Source of the DNA: an uncultured Poribacteria bacterium
GTDB taxonomy: Bacteria; Poribacteria; WGA-4E; PCPOR2b
Reading direction: 5' to 3'
Assembly: GCA_958296125.1 (NCBI GenBank)
Contig: OY282444.1
Location: forward strand, 62,001 to 126,000
Length of the DNA: 64,000 nucleotides
Made by a program: the position numbers and the translations under genes. A model generated the notes under the pieces. The model worked only from the letters and a program-made list of their open reading frames with translations, was not told the DNA's origin and made no database searches. Shown piece by piece: positions 35,213-44,078 of this stretch; the first letter of the stretch is position 1; every line of letters begins with the position of its first letter.

Positions 35213-35650
35213 TTAATCGGGATCGTTTCGGGAGTTTTGGGATTTGGCTTGCTGTCTTTTGAGATAGTATTGCCATTGTAGGTCACGCAAAGGTTGGGTA
35301 TCGGCATAACGATTGAATGTGTCAATATAGAATGAAACATACCGCTGATCCGGGTCGTAGATGACCACACCGTGACGCACGACTTGAAAAGTTAGCAGCG
35401 GTGAGGCGTTGTTCAGCAGTGCAACATCGATTGCGTCCCGTTGGAAAATGCCAATGAGTTCGCTATTGAGATCTACCACCCGTTGACCGTATTCTACCTG
35501 TGGAATCCGATCGGATAACAAAACAGCGATGTCGATATCAGATTCACGGTGTGTGGTGCCTTTTGCCTCTGATCCAAAAAGATAGGCGAGGACAACATCG
35601 CTCGCATCAAAGAGAGATGTCAACTGTGGCTTGTATTGGTTAATATTCAC
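35213..35650 (-). CDS. mntA: MntA-like nucleotidyltransferase antitoxin
   Basis: A 145-residue minimal nucleotidyltransferase. The signature G-S-x-A-x-G-x(n)-S-D-x-D is clear: GSEAKG at 26-31 and SDIDIAVLL at 37-45, with catalytic aspartates 38 and 40. In type VII systems MntA neutralises HepT by transferring AMP groups to its tyrosine. The start is GTG 35650 with aagga about 8 nt upstream. It is the first gene of the pair, antitoxin before toxin, with a 2-nt gap. Confidence 0.88.
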   Translation of the reverse strand: MNINQYKPQLTSLFDASDVVLAYLFGSEAKGTTHRESDIDIAVLLSDRIPQVEYGQRVVDLNSELIGIFQRDAIDVALLNNASPLLTFQVVRHGVVIYDPDQRYVSFYIDTFNRYADTQPLRDLQWQYYLKRQQAKSQNSRNDPD

Positions 35651-35764
35651 AGGGTTGTTCCTTGTAGGACTTACGCAGTTAAACGCTCAAAGCCAACTCC
35701 CTTGCCCCCAATCCCTCTGAAATATAATAACACATCCAATAGCAAACTGGCAAATGAACAACTA

Positions 35765-35795
35765 TTTTCACGTGTCACACATCACGTTTTAGGTG
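35765..35795 (+). repeat. TCACG-type intergenic repeat, copy 4
   Basis: The sequence ttttcacgtgtcacacatca with cgttttagg after it lies directly before nadE and resembles the runs at 6224 and 17127. A tttttacgca-like word, cttacgcagtt (35673-35683), also recurs near 8450 as gttacgcagtt. Confidence 0.35.
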
Positions 35796-35802
35796 CAAAC
35801 TG

Positions 35803-37893
35803 ATGAAACTCACAACCTTAGCAACATGCAATCTCACCCAATGGGCACTCGATTTTGAGGGGAATTTGGGGCGGATTATCGAGTCAATTCAGATTGCCAA
35901 GGAAAACGGGGCACGCTATCGGCTTGGGCCTGAACTCGAAATACCGGGCTACGGCTGCGAAGACCATTTCTTGGAGGGGGATACCTTTCTCCATTCATGG
36001 GAGTGCCTTGCCGAAATCCTCAAGGGCGATCTGACAACCGATATTTTGTGCGATATCGGGATGCCGATCATGCACAAGAATGTGCGATACAACTGTCGGA
36101 TCTTCGCACTAAATGGAAAGATTCTCCTCAGTCGTCCCAAGCTGATTCTGGCTGCCGATGGCAACTATCGGGAAACTCGATGGTTTGCAGCGTGGCAACG
36201 CCCGCGACAGTTAGAGGAGCACTACCTGCCGCGAATGCTCCGAGAGATAACGGGACAGGAAACAGTTCCTTTCGGCGATGCAGCGATCGCCACGCGTGAC
36301 GCTGCCCTAGCCGCTGAAACCTGTGAGGAGCTTTTCGCACCGAATAGTCCACATATCTATCTCGGCTTGAACGGGATCGAAATTATCACAAATGGGTCAG
36401 GATCACATCACGAACTTCGCAAACTGAATACGCGGGTGGATCTCATCCGGAGTGCGACATCGAAAAGTGGCGGCGTTTACCTCTACGCGAATCAACAGGG
36501 GTGCGACGGCGGACGACTCTATTTCGATGGTTGTGCGCTGATCGCTGTCAATGGAGAGATTGTGGCGCAGGGGTCGCAATTTTCGCTGAACGATGTCGAA
36601 GTAGTAACAGCGACCGTTAATCTGGAGGATGTGCGCTCTAAACGTGGTGCAATTATCAGCCGAATGGTCCAAGCCAGCCAATCGGATCCGGTGCCTCGAA
36701 TCAGCGCGGATTTTGACCTGACCGCCGAAGATGCCGCTCATTCTCCCACCGTCCCAATTAATGTGACCTATCATAAACCGGAAGAAGAGATTGCCTATGG
36801 TCCCGCCTGCTGGCTCTGGGACTACCTGAGACGCTCCGGCATCGCGGGATATTTCTTACCAATCTCCGGTGGGGCGGATAGCTCGTCGGTTGCGACTATT
36901 GTTGGCTCAATGTGTCAGATGGTTGCAAAGGCGGCACAAGCGGGCAACCAACAGGTCATCCGAGATGCCCGTCGAATTACGGGAGAAAGCGAAGATAGCA
37001 CCTACCTCCCGATCGATGCGCGTGAATTTGCCAACCGAATCTTTTACACCTGTTACATGGCAACCCGGAACAGTTCAAAAGCGACACGGACTCGCGCAAA
37101 GACACTGACCGACCAAATTGGCTCTTACCACCTGAATGTGAATATCGATTCGGTCGTCGCCGCGCTCTACTCCCTTTTTGTGGGTATCACCGGGAAAACC
37201 CCGAAGTTTAAGGTGGAGGGGGGAACGGAGGAAGAGAATAACGCTTTGCAGAATATTCAGGCACGCATTCGTATGACCTTTGCTTATCTGATGGCGCAAC
37301 TGCTGCCATGGACGCGGGGCAAACGTGGAGCATTGCTGGTTTTAGGCAGTGCCAACGTGGATGAGAGCCTTCGAGGATACGTAACAAAATACGATTGCAG
37401 CAGTGCCGATCTGAATCCAATCGGTGGGCTCAGTAAGACGGATCTCCGCCGGTTTTTACAGTGGGCTGCAGAGCATCTGGGATACCACGCTCTCACTGAG
37501 GTGGTCGAAGCCCCACCGACAGCGGAACTCGAACCCATCACTGCAACATACACGCAAGAGGATGAGGCAGATATGGGAATGACCTATGATGAACTCAGTC
37601 GTTTCGGCAGGCTGCGGAAGATTGATCGATGCGGGCCCGTAAGCATGTTTGAGAAGCTAGTTCATGAGTGGAATCATCTCCCGCCTCAAGAGGTCGCCGA
37701 AAAGGTCAAACGCTTCTTTTACTACTATTCTGTGAACCGCCATAAGATGACGACACTGACACCGTCATATCACGCCGAGTCCTATTCTCCTGACGATAAC
37801 CGATTCGATCTCCGGCAGTTCCTTTACAATGTGCGGTGGGGGTGGCAGTTTCGCCAGATTGATCGACTTGTTGAAAAGATGAACGGCAAATAG
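35803..37893 (+). CDS. nadE: Glutamine-dependent NAD+ synthetase, eukaryotic-type
   Basis: Makes NAD+ from nicotinate adenine dinucleotide using glutamine as nitrogen donor. The 696-residue two-domain form has an N-terminal nitrilase-type glutaminase (catalytic triad Glu in [10 protein letters not shown], Lys in [11 protein letters not shown], Cys in ETCEELFAP) and a C-terminal synthetase with the PP-loop [10 protein letters not shown]. Length, the [10 protein letters not shown] block and the long insertions match human/yeast NADSYN1 rather than the usual shorter bacterial NadE. The ATG is preceded by aggtgcaaactg. It stands alone, with the M29 peptidase convergent 4 nt downstream. Confidence 0.93.
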   Translation: MKLTTLATCNLTQWALDFEGNLGRIIESIQIAKENGARYRLGPELEIPGYGCEDHFLEGDTFLHSWECLAEILKGDLTTDILCDIGMPIMHKNVRYNCRIFALNGKILLSRPKLILAADGNYRETRWFAAWQRPRQLEEHYLPRMLREITGQETVPFGDAAIATRDAALAAETCEELFAPNSPHIYLGLNGIEIITNGSGSHHELRKLNTRVDLIRSATSKSGGVYLYANQQGCDGGRLYFDGCALIAVNGEIVAQGSQFSLNDVEVVTATVNLEDVRSKRGAIISRMVQASQSDPVPRISADFDLTAEDAAHSPTVPINVTYHKPEEEIAYGPACWLWDYLRRSGIAGYFLPISGGADSSSVATIVGSMCQMVAKAAQAGNQQVIRDARRITGESEDSTYLPIDAREFANRIFYTCYMATRNSSKATRTRAKTLTDQIGSYHLNVNIDSVVAALYSLFVGITGKTPKFKVEGGTEEENNALQNIQARIRMTFAYLMAQLLPWTRGKRGALLVLGSANVDESLRGYVTKYDCSSADLNPIGGLSKTDLRRFLQWAAEHLGYHALTEVVEAPPTAELEPITATYTQEDEADMGMTYDELSRFGRLRKIDRCGPVSMFEKLVHEWNHLPPQEVAEKVKRFFYYYSVNRHKMTTLTPSYHAESYSPDDNRFDLRQFLYNVRWGWQFRQIDRLVEKMNGK

Positions 37894-37897
37894 AGGG

Positions 37898-39031
37898 TCA
37901 ATCCGCTCCTGATGCCGATAGCAAATTCTCAGGGTTAAGTCCCTCCAACTCAGGGAGGACAAACCGGCCATCCTTCCGAATCAGCTTCCCATCAAAAGAG
38001 ATTTCCCCGCCGCCCTGTTCAGGGGTTTGAATCATCACCATGTCCCAATGGACACTTGAGCGAACGCCATTGTCTGCGTCCTCATACGCCTGCCCGGGGG
38101 TGAAGTGGAACGACCCTGCAATCTTCTCGTCGAACAAAATATCGAGCATCGGGGTGTTGATGTAAGGATTAAATCCGATAGCAAACTCGCCGATATACCG
38201 TGCGCCCGGATCTGTATCGAGGATATCGTTGAGTTTTTCGCTGTTATTTGCAGACGCACTCACGATCTTACCGCCCTCAAAGTGGAGGCAAATATCGTTA
38301 AATACCGTTCCCTGATAGAGCGTCGGTGTATTAAAATGGATAACGCCGTTGATCGACTCACGAACGGGAGCGGTAAAACATTCGCCGTCGGGAATATTCC
38401 TTTCACCGGTGCAGGGGATCACGGGGATATCCTTGATGCTGAATTTCAAATCAGTGCCCGGTCCCACGATGTGAACTTCATCTGTCGCCTCCATTAGAGC
38501 TTTGAGCGGTGAGATTGCCTTTTCCATATAGCTGTAGTCGAGCGTGCACACGTCAAAATAGAAATCCTCGAATGCCTCGGTGCTCATCTTTGCACTCTGT
38601 GCCATTGACGGTGAGGGCCAACGCAGGACCACCCACTTCGTCTTGGAGACACGAATATCGAAGTGGACCGGGGTCAACCAGTGCTTTTCATAAGCCCGCA
38701 TTCCCTCTGTCGGCACATCGGACATCTCGGCGATATTCTGACTGCCACCAATGCCGATATACGCCTGTACCTGTTTCATCCGATAGCCTTCATATTCGCC
38801 AATCAGTCTTAGTCCTTCCTCATCGGCGTTTCGGAGCAGTTCGCGTTGGATGCGATTCTGCTTAATCTCGACGATCGGCACACCACCAGCCCCACGCACT
38901 GTGCGGATTAAGGCAATGATCATCTCTTGTGGAATATCGAACCCCTCAATCAGAACAAACTCACCGGGTTGTATCTTGGTTGAGTGGGTTGTGAGTACAT
39001 CTGCAAGTTTCTCCAACCGTGAATCGTGCAT
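37898..39031 (-). CDS. M29-family (aminopeptidase T-like) metallopeptidase
   Basis: A 377-residue cytoplasmic aminopeptidase of family M29. Typical blocks are GEFVLIEGFDIPQEM near the N-terminus, a central GERNIPDGE with metal-binding Glu, a later YIGEFAIGFNP with a second Glu, and C-terminal GSFHFTPGQAYEDAD plus SSVHWDMVMI, carrying the His and His-x-Asp ligands of the two-metal site. The frame opens 36 codons earlier, but ATG 39031 has cggaggact 6 nt upstream and begins at the family start. It converges with nadE; the stop codons are 4 nt apart. Confidence 0.9.
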   Translation of the reverse strand: MHDSRLEKLADVLTTHSTKIQPGEFVLIEGFDIPQEMIIALIRTVRGAGGVPIVEIKQNRIQRELLRNADEEGLRLIGEYEGYRMKQVQAYIGIGGSQNIAEMSDVPTEGMRAYEKHWLTPVHFDIRVSKTKWVVLRWPSPSMAQSAKMSTEAFEDFYFDVCTLDYSYMEKAISPLKALMEATDEVHIVGPGTDLKFSIKDIPVIPCTGERNIPDGECFTAPVRESINGVIHFNTPTLYQGTVFNDICLHFEGGKIVSASANNSEKLNDILDTDPGARYIGEFAIGFNPYINTPMLDILFDEKIAGSFHFTPGQAYEDADNGVRSSVHWDMVMIQTPEQGGGEISFDGKLIRKDGRFVLPELEGLNPENLLSASGAD

Positions 39032-39145
39032 ACAGTCCTCCGAATGCGTAAAATGTGTCGTGTTGGACGAGGGGTGGGGCAAGATACCCCACCCACAGAA
39101 GGGCTTTCTTCTGAATGCGATTCGCAAAACCTGAAGCACTCCATC

Positions 39146-39181
39146 CCTGGTCTCGGAACGGACCCTGGTCTCGGAACGGAC
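39146..39181 (+). repeat. Two tandem copies of CCTGGTCTCGGAACGGAC
   Basis: Two exact 18-bp copies abut head to tail (39146-39163 and 39164-39181) in the gap between the M29 peptidase and the SDR gene. Other copies lie at 32158 and 33434, and a degenerate one at 2214. Confidence 0.8.
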
Positions 39182-39290
39182 ATTCAGCCGAACATTTTTT
39201 TGAACTGGACATCAACTGAGGTTGATGATAGTATGGTTAAGGCACTGAAGTCATTGAAAAGTATCTAAACAGAAATGGGGAAAAAGTAAA

Positions 39291-40007
39291 ATGAAAAAGA
39301 CTGCTGTAATTTCAGGTGTTGGCCCCGGACTTGGCGCGTCGCTCGTGAAGAGGTTCGCATCTGAAGGGTATCAAGTGGGGCTACTTGCCCGTTCATCGGG
39401 TTACATCCAAACGCTCGCCACTGAACTACAGGTATCAGGTACAAAGGCACTCGCGCTACCCACCGACATCACCGATTCTCAAATCGTTGAAGCCAGTTTT
39501 AACACAATCCGTGAGGAATTAGGAGCGGTGGACGTTCTCATCAATCACGCGGGTAATGCGGCGTGGGGCGAGTTTGCCGAACTGACCGCCGAAGCCTTTC
39601 ATCGCTCGTGGCAAGTCTGTGCCCTCGGCTCGTTCCTCTGCGCCCAACAGGTTGTGCCGGATATGGTCGAAAGGGGAAGTGGCGCGATTCTCTTCACGGG
39701 AGCCACTTCAGCAATTCGCGGGAGAGCTGGCGCGATTGCCTTTTCCAGTGCGAAATTCGCGGTGCGAGGATTGGCATGGGCGTTGGCGCGGGAGGTCGGT
39801 CCAAAAGGGATTCACGTCGCACATATCATCATTGATGGCATCATCGACACACCAAGCGTCCGTGAGCGTTACCAGTTGTCGAAAGATGAACCGTTGTTGC
39901 TGCCTGATGACATCGCTGAAGCGTATTGGAGTCTGATACAACAGCCTAAGAGTGCATGGACGTTTGAGTTAGATTTACGTCCGCATGACGAGGAGTTTTT
40001 CACGTAG
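39291..40007 (+). CDS. Short-chain dehydrogenase/reductase
   Basis: A 238-residue SDR. The cofactor loop is GVGPGLGASL at the N-terminus, a variant of TGxxxGxG. The NHAG motif (INHAGNAAWGE) is in place. The catalytic Ser is expected in LFTGATSAIRG. The usual YxxxK is altered: the segment reads FSSAKFAVRG, with Phe or Ser where Tyr is normally found, although the Lys remains. This suggests a changed mechanism or a non-catalytic member. The ATG is preceded by atggggaaaaag. The substrate is unknown. Confidence 0.88.
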   Translation: MKKTAVISGVGPGLGASLVKRFASEGYQVGLLARSSGYIQTLATELQVSGTKALALPTDITDSQIVEASFNTIREELGAVDVLINHAGNAAWGEFAELTAEAFHRSWQVCALGSFLCAQQVVPDMVERGSGAILFTGATSAIRGRAGAIAFSSAKFAVRGLAWALAREVGPKGIHVAHIIIDGIIDTPSVRERYQLSKDEPLLLPDDIAEAYWSLIQQPKSAWTFELDLRPHDEEFFT

Positions 40008-40034
40008 GGTGGGGCGTTAAAGTGGCAACTTGGG

Positions 40035-41075
40035 TTAGATCTCTTCCCTAATAGCGGTCGGCTTATTGGGACGGGACTCTGACAGCAGAAACTCCCACAC
40101 CAAAAATAACAGAGCGAATGCCAGAAAATACTGAAATCGATCTTCATACTGCGTAAATTGTCGTTCCTCAATCTCGCGTTTTTCGATTGCAGCCAGTTCT
40201 GAGAACAAACGATCCATCTCTGCTTCCCCCGGTGTGGCTTGATAATAATTTCCACCTGTCAGTTGTGCAATTTCCTGTAACAGCGCATCCTCTAGTTTTG
40301 TTACGACAGGCTGACCATTTTGGTCGTGCTTGTAACCCCGGAATTCGCCATTCGGCTGACGGATCGGAATTGGCGTTCCCTGATTGGACAAACCGACACC
40401 GACACAGTAGATACGTATCCCTTGGTCGGCTGCCGTTCTCGCCGCTTCAATTGCCCGCTTCCCGTGGTCTTCACCATCTGTGAAGAACAGCAGAACTTTG
40501 TACTTATCCTCCTCTTGGTTAAAGCTGGATGCCGCGATCTCAATGGCTTGGCTAATCTCAGTGCCGCTTTGAGAGATTGTATCAACATTGAGGGCATCAA
40601 GCAGGAGTTTCGCCGCGGCGTAGTCGACAGTCAATGGACATTGGACGAAACTATCCCCTGCAAACGCAATCAGTCCCACCCGATCGCCCTCTAGTCGTTC
40701 AATGAACGAGGAGATGGCATGTTTTGCTTTGAGCAGCCGGTTCGGCTTGATGTCCTCCGCCAACATACTCGCCGAAATGTCTAACCCAATCATAATATCC
40801 AACCCACTCCGTTTGACTATTTCAAGGGTTGTTCCAATTTGGGGGCGCGAAAGAGCAAGGACGAGGAAAGTGTAGCTAAGGGACATTAAGATTACTTTTA
40901 CCTTCTGCCTCCCAAAGTGAACGGAGCCTGTCAGCCGTTGGAAAAAACGATGGCTGCTGAAGCGTTGGTATGCCTTCCGCTTTTGCCGAAATGCGTAGAT
41001 GTAGAGTAAGATAAAAACCGGCGTGCCCCATAGCAGATATAGGAAGTGGGGGTGTCCAAAACGTATCCAGTCCAT
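40035..41075 (-). CDS. BatA-like von Willebrand factor A domain membrane protein
   Basis: A 346-residue inner-membrane protein. Two hydrophobic segments near residues 10-30 and 60-80 and one near the C-terminus (about 315-332) flank a VWA domain. The metal-ion-dependent adhesion site is complete: DISAS (DxSxS), a Thr in SGTEIS and an Asp in FFTDGEDH. This layout matches BatA/BatB proteins of the Bat/aerotolerance operons, which usually sit with a MoxR ATPase; none is in the window. It lies 12 bp behind the PEGA gene in the same direction and is probably cotranscribed. Confidence 0.88.
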   Translation of the reverse strand: MDWIRFGHPHFLYLLWGTPVFILLYIYAFRQKRKAYQRFSSHRFFQRLTGSVHFGRQKVKVILMSLSYTFLVLALSRPQIGTTLEIVKRSGLDIMIGLDISASMLAEDIKPNRLLKAKHAISSFIERLEGDRVGLIAFAGDSFVQCPLTVDYAAAKLLLDALNVDTISQSGTEISQAIEIAASSFNQEEDKYKVLLFFTDGEDHGKRAIEAARTAADQGIRIYCVGVGLSNQGTPIPIRQPNGEFRGYKHDQNGQPVVTKLEDALLQEIAQLTGGNYYQATPGEAEMDRLFSELAAIEKREIEERQFTQYEDRFQYFLAFALLFLVWEFLLSESRPNKPTAIREEI

Positions 41076-41087
41076 ATCACTCAGTTA

Positions 41088-41486
41088 TTACCTAGGTCGC
41101 AAATAGATTTCCACGATTTGGGAGATTGTTTGCCCGGTTATCTCTACTGTCTCCGTCCGATCGGTATAACCCTGTTTCTTCAGTGTAATCTGATATGTTT
41201 TCGGTGCCAGGTTGAATAGCGTTGCTTTATGGTGTATATCAGAAACTACCGCTTTTTGCTGATCGTTTAGGTAAACCTCCGCTCCACTGACGTTGGAGCG
41301 AATAATGAGGTTGACTTTAGGTATTCGCGCTGCCGGTCCCACAGGTCGTGGAGGAGACTTGTCTTTTAGCGTGGAGTTGACAATAATTCCCACGAGCACG
41401 ATTAGTAGGCCGATACCGAGAACAATCCAAGGTAGGAAGCCTTGAGGGACTTTATCACTTTTAGCAGGTTGGTTCTGTTGTTGCAC
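41088..41486 (-). CDS. PEGA-domain protein with one membrane anchor
   Basis: A 132-residue protein. A hydrophilic N-terminus is followed by one transmembrane helix (about 17-37, LPWIVLGIGLLIVLVGIIV). Beyond it is a PEGA-type beta-sandwich (about 55-132): NLIIRSNVSGAEVYLNDQ and the repeated YQITLKKQGYTDRTETVEI. PEGA domains occur in surface-layer or envelope-associated proteins. It lies 12 bp upstream of the BatA-like gene in the same operon, which suggests a shared envelope role. Confidence 0.85.
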   Translation of the reverse strand: MQQQNQPAKSDKVPQGFLPWIVLGIGLLIVLVGIIVNSTLKDKSPPRPVGPAARIPKVNLIIRSNVSGAEVYLNDQQKAVVSDIHHKATLFNLAPKTYQITLKKQGYTDRTETVEITGQTISQIVEIYLRPR

Positions 41487-41650
41487 AATAATACCCTCCC
41501 TGTTTTGACATTATCCCATTATATCAGATTCTATGAGCCGTGTCCACATCTAAAGCGCAGATTTCACGCATTGTAGGGTGGATGTTCATCTTACAAAAAG
41601 AGGCTTGCCTTTTAGGAGCGAATGGGTTATATTTACACGTGGTTCGATAG
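41487..41650. other. Intergenic sequence before the radical-SAM remnant
   Basis: No functional gene is seen. The last 60 bases may encode more remnant of the radical-SAM enzyme (a frame reading LPFRSEWVIFTRGS), but the match is too weak to claim. Confidence 0.3.
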
Positions 41651-41974
41651 AATAAATACTGCGAAGTTGGAACGGATAACACCTCTGTCCCCACGCTTAT
41701 CCGTGCGGCGGAAATCGGCTACGATGCCGGACTACATTACGTATACGCAGGCAACCGCCCCGGTGCTGTTGGATACTACGAAAATACCTACTGCCCCGGT
41801 TGCGGCGAACTCCTCATTGAACGATGGGGATTCAGAATACTGAAGCACCGGGTGAAAGCTGGCGGCTGTCCGAAATGTAAAACAACAATCGCTGGTGTTT
41901 GGGAAGAAAAAGAGTTGGAGGCGATGCGCGCCGCGAAACACGCGGGACAGCCTCGGATGCATTCAACGGTGTAG
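41651..41974 (+). pseudogene. C-terminal remnant of an AmmeMemoRadiSam-type radical-SAM enzyme
   Basis: The frame from 41651 to TAG 41972-41974 reads through TLIRAAEIGYDAGLHYVYAG, then a YENTYCPGCGELLIER zinc-knuckle half and a GGCPKCKTTIAGVW half. This is the characteristic C-terminus of the AMMECR1-linked (PflA-like) radical-SAM protein. The radical-SAM core with its CxxxCxxC is missing: an in-frame TAG (41648-41650) stands just upstream and no matching 5' part is found in any frame. About 107 codons remain of a protein normally near 350 residues. It is therefore a truncated, presumably dead copy. Confidence 0.7.
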
Positions 41975-41998
41975 GGAACAACGATCGTTGTTCCCTAC
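41971..41998. repeat. Perfect 28-bp palindrome
   Basis: GTAGGGAACAACGA is followed directly by its exact reverse complement with no spacer. It overlaps the stop codon of the radical-SAM remnant. It could fold as a cruciform or terminator stem, but no T-run follows on either side. Confidence 0.85.
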
Positions 41999-42149
41999 AG
42001 AAGCCTAATTTTATCAGGGGGCCTTGCGCGTTTGGCTCTCGATTTCTCTTTACATGCACCAATGTAATAAACAGAGAAATAACACTATGATGGAACATGT
42101 TCAACAACTACTTACCGATGGAAATTCTTTATTAAGAAGGAGTCTGCAG

Positions 42150-42677
42150 ATGAACTTACATTTTCCTGAATCCGAGATTTTTCAATGGGCTGAAAAATAC
42201 AAAAAAGATAACATTCAACCTTACGAAACCGAATGCGAATTGATTGCGCTCAAACCCAAGGTGGAACAACGCGGCTACCTTGACAAAGACGAGTTGCGGT
42301 GCGTCGCGCGTTGGAAGTCGCCGAGGAGGTCCGGTGATATTGACAAAAACGATGATAACTACGTAAAAGAAATTACGTCGTGGGCATTTGCCGCCACGGA
42401 TGAACGTTCAAGAATAGAAGTTTTGACCCTGCTGGATGGCATCGGATGGCCAACCGCCTCCGCAATTCTTCATCTATTTCACAAAGACCTGTATCCAATC
42501 CTAGATGATCGTGCCTTGTGGTCTGTGGGGGCAGGGGCAGTGAAACTCTCCAAAAAATGTTCGTTTTCATTCTGGTGGTGTTACGTGCGCTTTTGTCGAG
42601 ACGTTGCATGTCGCAATCAAGTCGACATGCGAACCTTGGATCGGGCACTCTGGCAGTACTCAAAATCTAAACAGTAA
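42150..42677 (+). CDS. Small helix-hairpin-helix-like protein
   Basis: A 175-residue protein of unknown function. The middle has a segment LLDGIGWPTASAILHLFHKD followed by YPILDDRALWSVG, which resembles the helix-hairpin-helix and following catalytic-loop Asp of HhH-GPD DNA glycosylases (compare LPGVG-x-K-T-A and VDTHV), though without a proven catalytic Lys. ATG 42150 has aagaaggagt upstream; ATG 42087 and earlier starts are also open. The 3' end is followed within 56 bp by the transporter start. It may bind DNA; the biological role is unknown. Confidence 0.6.
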   Translation: MNLHFPESEIFQWAEKYKKDNIQPYETECELIALKPKVEQRGYLDKDELRCVARWKSPRRSGDIDKNDDNYVKEITSWAFAATDERSRIEVLTLLDGIGWPTASAILHLFHKDLYPILDDRALWSVGAGAVKLSKKCSFSFWWCYVRFCRDVACRNQVDMRTLDRALWQYSKSKQ

Positions 42678-42732
42678 GGGTATTAATGGCTCTCCACCGG
42701 ATCTCATCGCGGAAAAACTTGGAGTTGATACC

Positions 42733-43992
42733 GTGATAACAGAGACTTTCCCAAAACGAACGCTCCTCGCAGCCCTTTCGATTGCCTTGGCAGGCAGCTT
42801 TTTGTTGTGTGGCTACGAATTCATTCGGGCGGTATCAACCTCCTTGTTCATTGAGGCTTACGGTGCTAAAAACTTGCCTCGTGCGATGGTGGCGGTGCCG
42901 CCTAGCGTCTTCCTGCTGCTTTATCTCTACGGCAGGCTGTTGTCGTGGTTGGGGGCGAGAGATGCGTTGTTATTGACATCAATTTTGTCTGCGGGTCTGA
43001 TTGCAAGCTGCTACAATCTACTTTTCATGGGTTACGCTATTGCGACAGCGGTGATCTATGTCTTTCGTGAAGCATATATTGTGTTAATCATCGAGCAGTA
43101 TTGGTCGCTTGTTAATAGTACATTAACCCCTAAGCAGGCCCGTTGGATCAATGGACCTTTCTGCGCGATTGCGACAATCGGTTCAGTTACGGGCGGTTCG
43201 CTTGTTGCATACCTCGCTCCGTCCTTAGGTTCTGAGGTATTGCTGTTATTCGCCGCAGGTTCATTACTGCCCGCGGCCTTGCTTGCGATGTTCGCTTATG
43301 CTGCCGCCGGTGAGCCGCAACCCGCAGCCACAGAGCATGGGGGACGACAGGGACATACAGGGTTGAAGGTGCTGGCACGTTCCCGCTATCTGGTTTTCCT
43401 GTTTCTGCTCATTCTGACGACACAAGTGGTCTCGACAGTGTTAGATCTACGATTTAATGGACTGGTCGAAACTGACATTGTTGATAAAGATATGCGAACT
43501 GCTTTCTATGGACGGTTTTATGGGCAGTGGCTTGGTATCTCTGCTTTTGTTCTGCAACTCTGTGCGGGTTTTGTGTTGCGATCCATACCGATTCGTATTC
43601 TACATCCGGGGATTCCGCTGATTCATTTGATTGCGGGGGCGGCCCTGACTATAGCCCCATCCCTACGGAGTGGTGCAACCGCATTCCTGCTTTTCAAGGC
43701 ATTCGACTACTCTCTTTTCCGAGCTGCGAAAGAGATGTTTTATATCCCCTTGTCGTTCGATGCCCGCTATCGGGCGAAACAGGTCATAGATTCGTTCGGT
43801 TATCGATTTGCTAAAGGTGGCAGTGCCGGCGTGATTACCCTAATTAGTTTTGTTATAGCAATTCCGGGGGCAGCGTTTTCTATCACCGCGATGGTGATGG
43901 CAGTCCTCTGGTCAGGGATTGTGTCCAACTTGACAAAACAGTATCAGAATCTGGGGACACGTAATGATGGAAGGGAAGAAATAGATGAGTAA
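42733..43992 (+). CDS. Multi-pass transporter resembling TLC ATP/ADP translocases or MFS
   Basis: A membrane protein of about 419 residues with 11 or 12 hydrophobic segments. The segment FREAYIVLIIEQYWSLVNS, and the QARWINGPFCAIATIGSVTGG that follows, resemble the nucleotide transporters of Chlamydia and Rickettsia (TLC family) and related MFS-like proteins of uncultured bacteria. The frame overlaps the previous gene if read from its first TTG, but GTG 42733 has ggag 8 nt upstream and begins just before the first membrane helix. The transported substrate is unknown; ATP/ADP exchange should not be assumed. Confidence 0.7.
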   Translation: MITETFPKRTLLAALSIALAGSFLLCGYEFIRAVSTSLFIEAYGAKNLPRAMVAVPPSVFLLLYLYGRLLSWLGARDALLLTSILSAGLIASCYNLLFMGYAIATAVIYVFREAYIVLIIEQYWSLVNSTLTPKQARWINGPFCAIATIGSVTGGSLVAYLAPSLGSEVLLLFAAGSLLPAALLAMFAYAAAGEPQPAATEHGGRQGHTGLKVLARSRYLVFLFLLILTTQVVSTVLDLRFNGLVETDIVDKDMRTAFYGRFYGQWLGISAFVLQLCAGFVLRSIPIRILHPGIPLIHLIAGAALTIAPSLRSGATAFLLFKAFDYSLFRAAKEMFYIPLSFDARYRAKQVIDSFGYRFAKGGSAGVITLISFVIAIPGAAFSITAMVMAVLWSGIVSNLTKQYQNLGTRNDGREEIDE

Positions 43993-44078
43993 AGGCAATG
44001 GCGTATCCGTTCATTCCACTGTCGGAACGACTGACCCCTAGGGCCCATGTTTGATGTTTCAAGCTAAGGAGATTATTA

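Noticed and set aside
42733-43992. Naming the transporter an ATP/ADP translocase
   Set aside because: The resemblance is limited to one or two segments; substrate residues were not identifiable.
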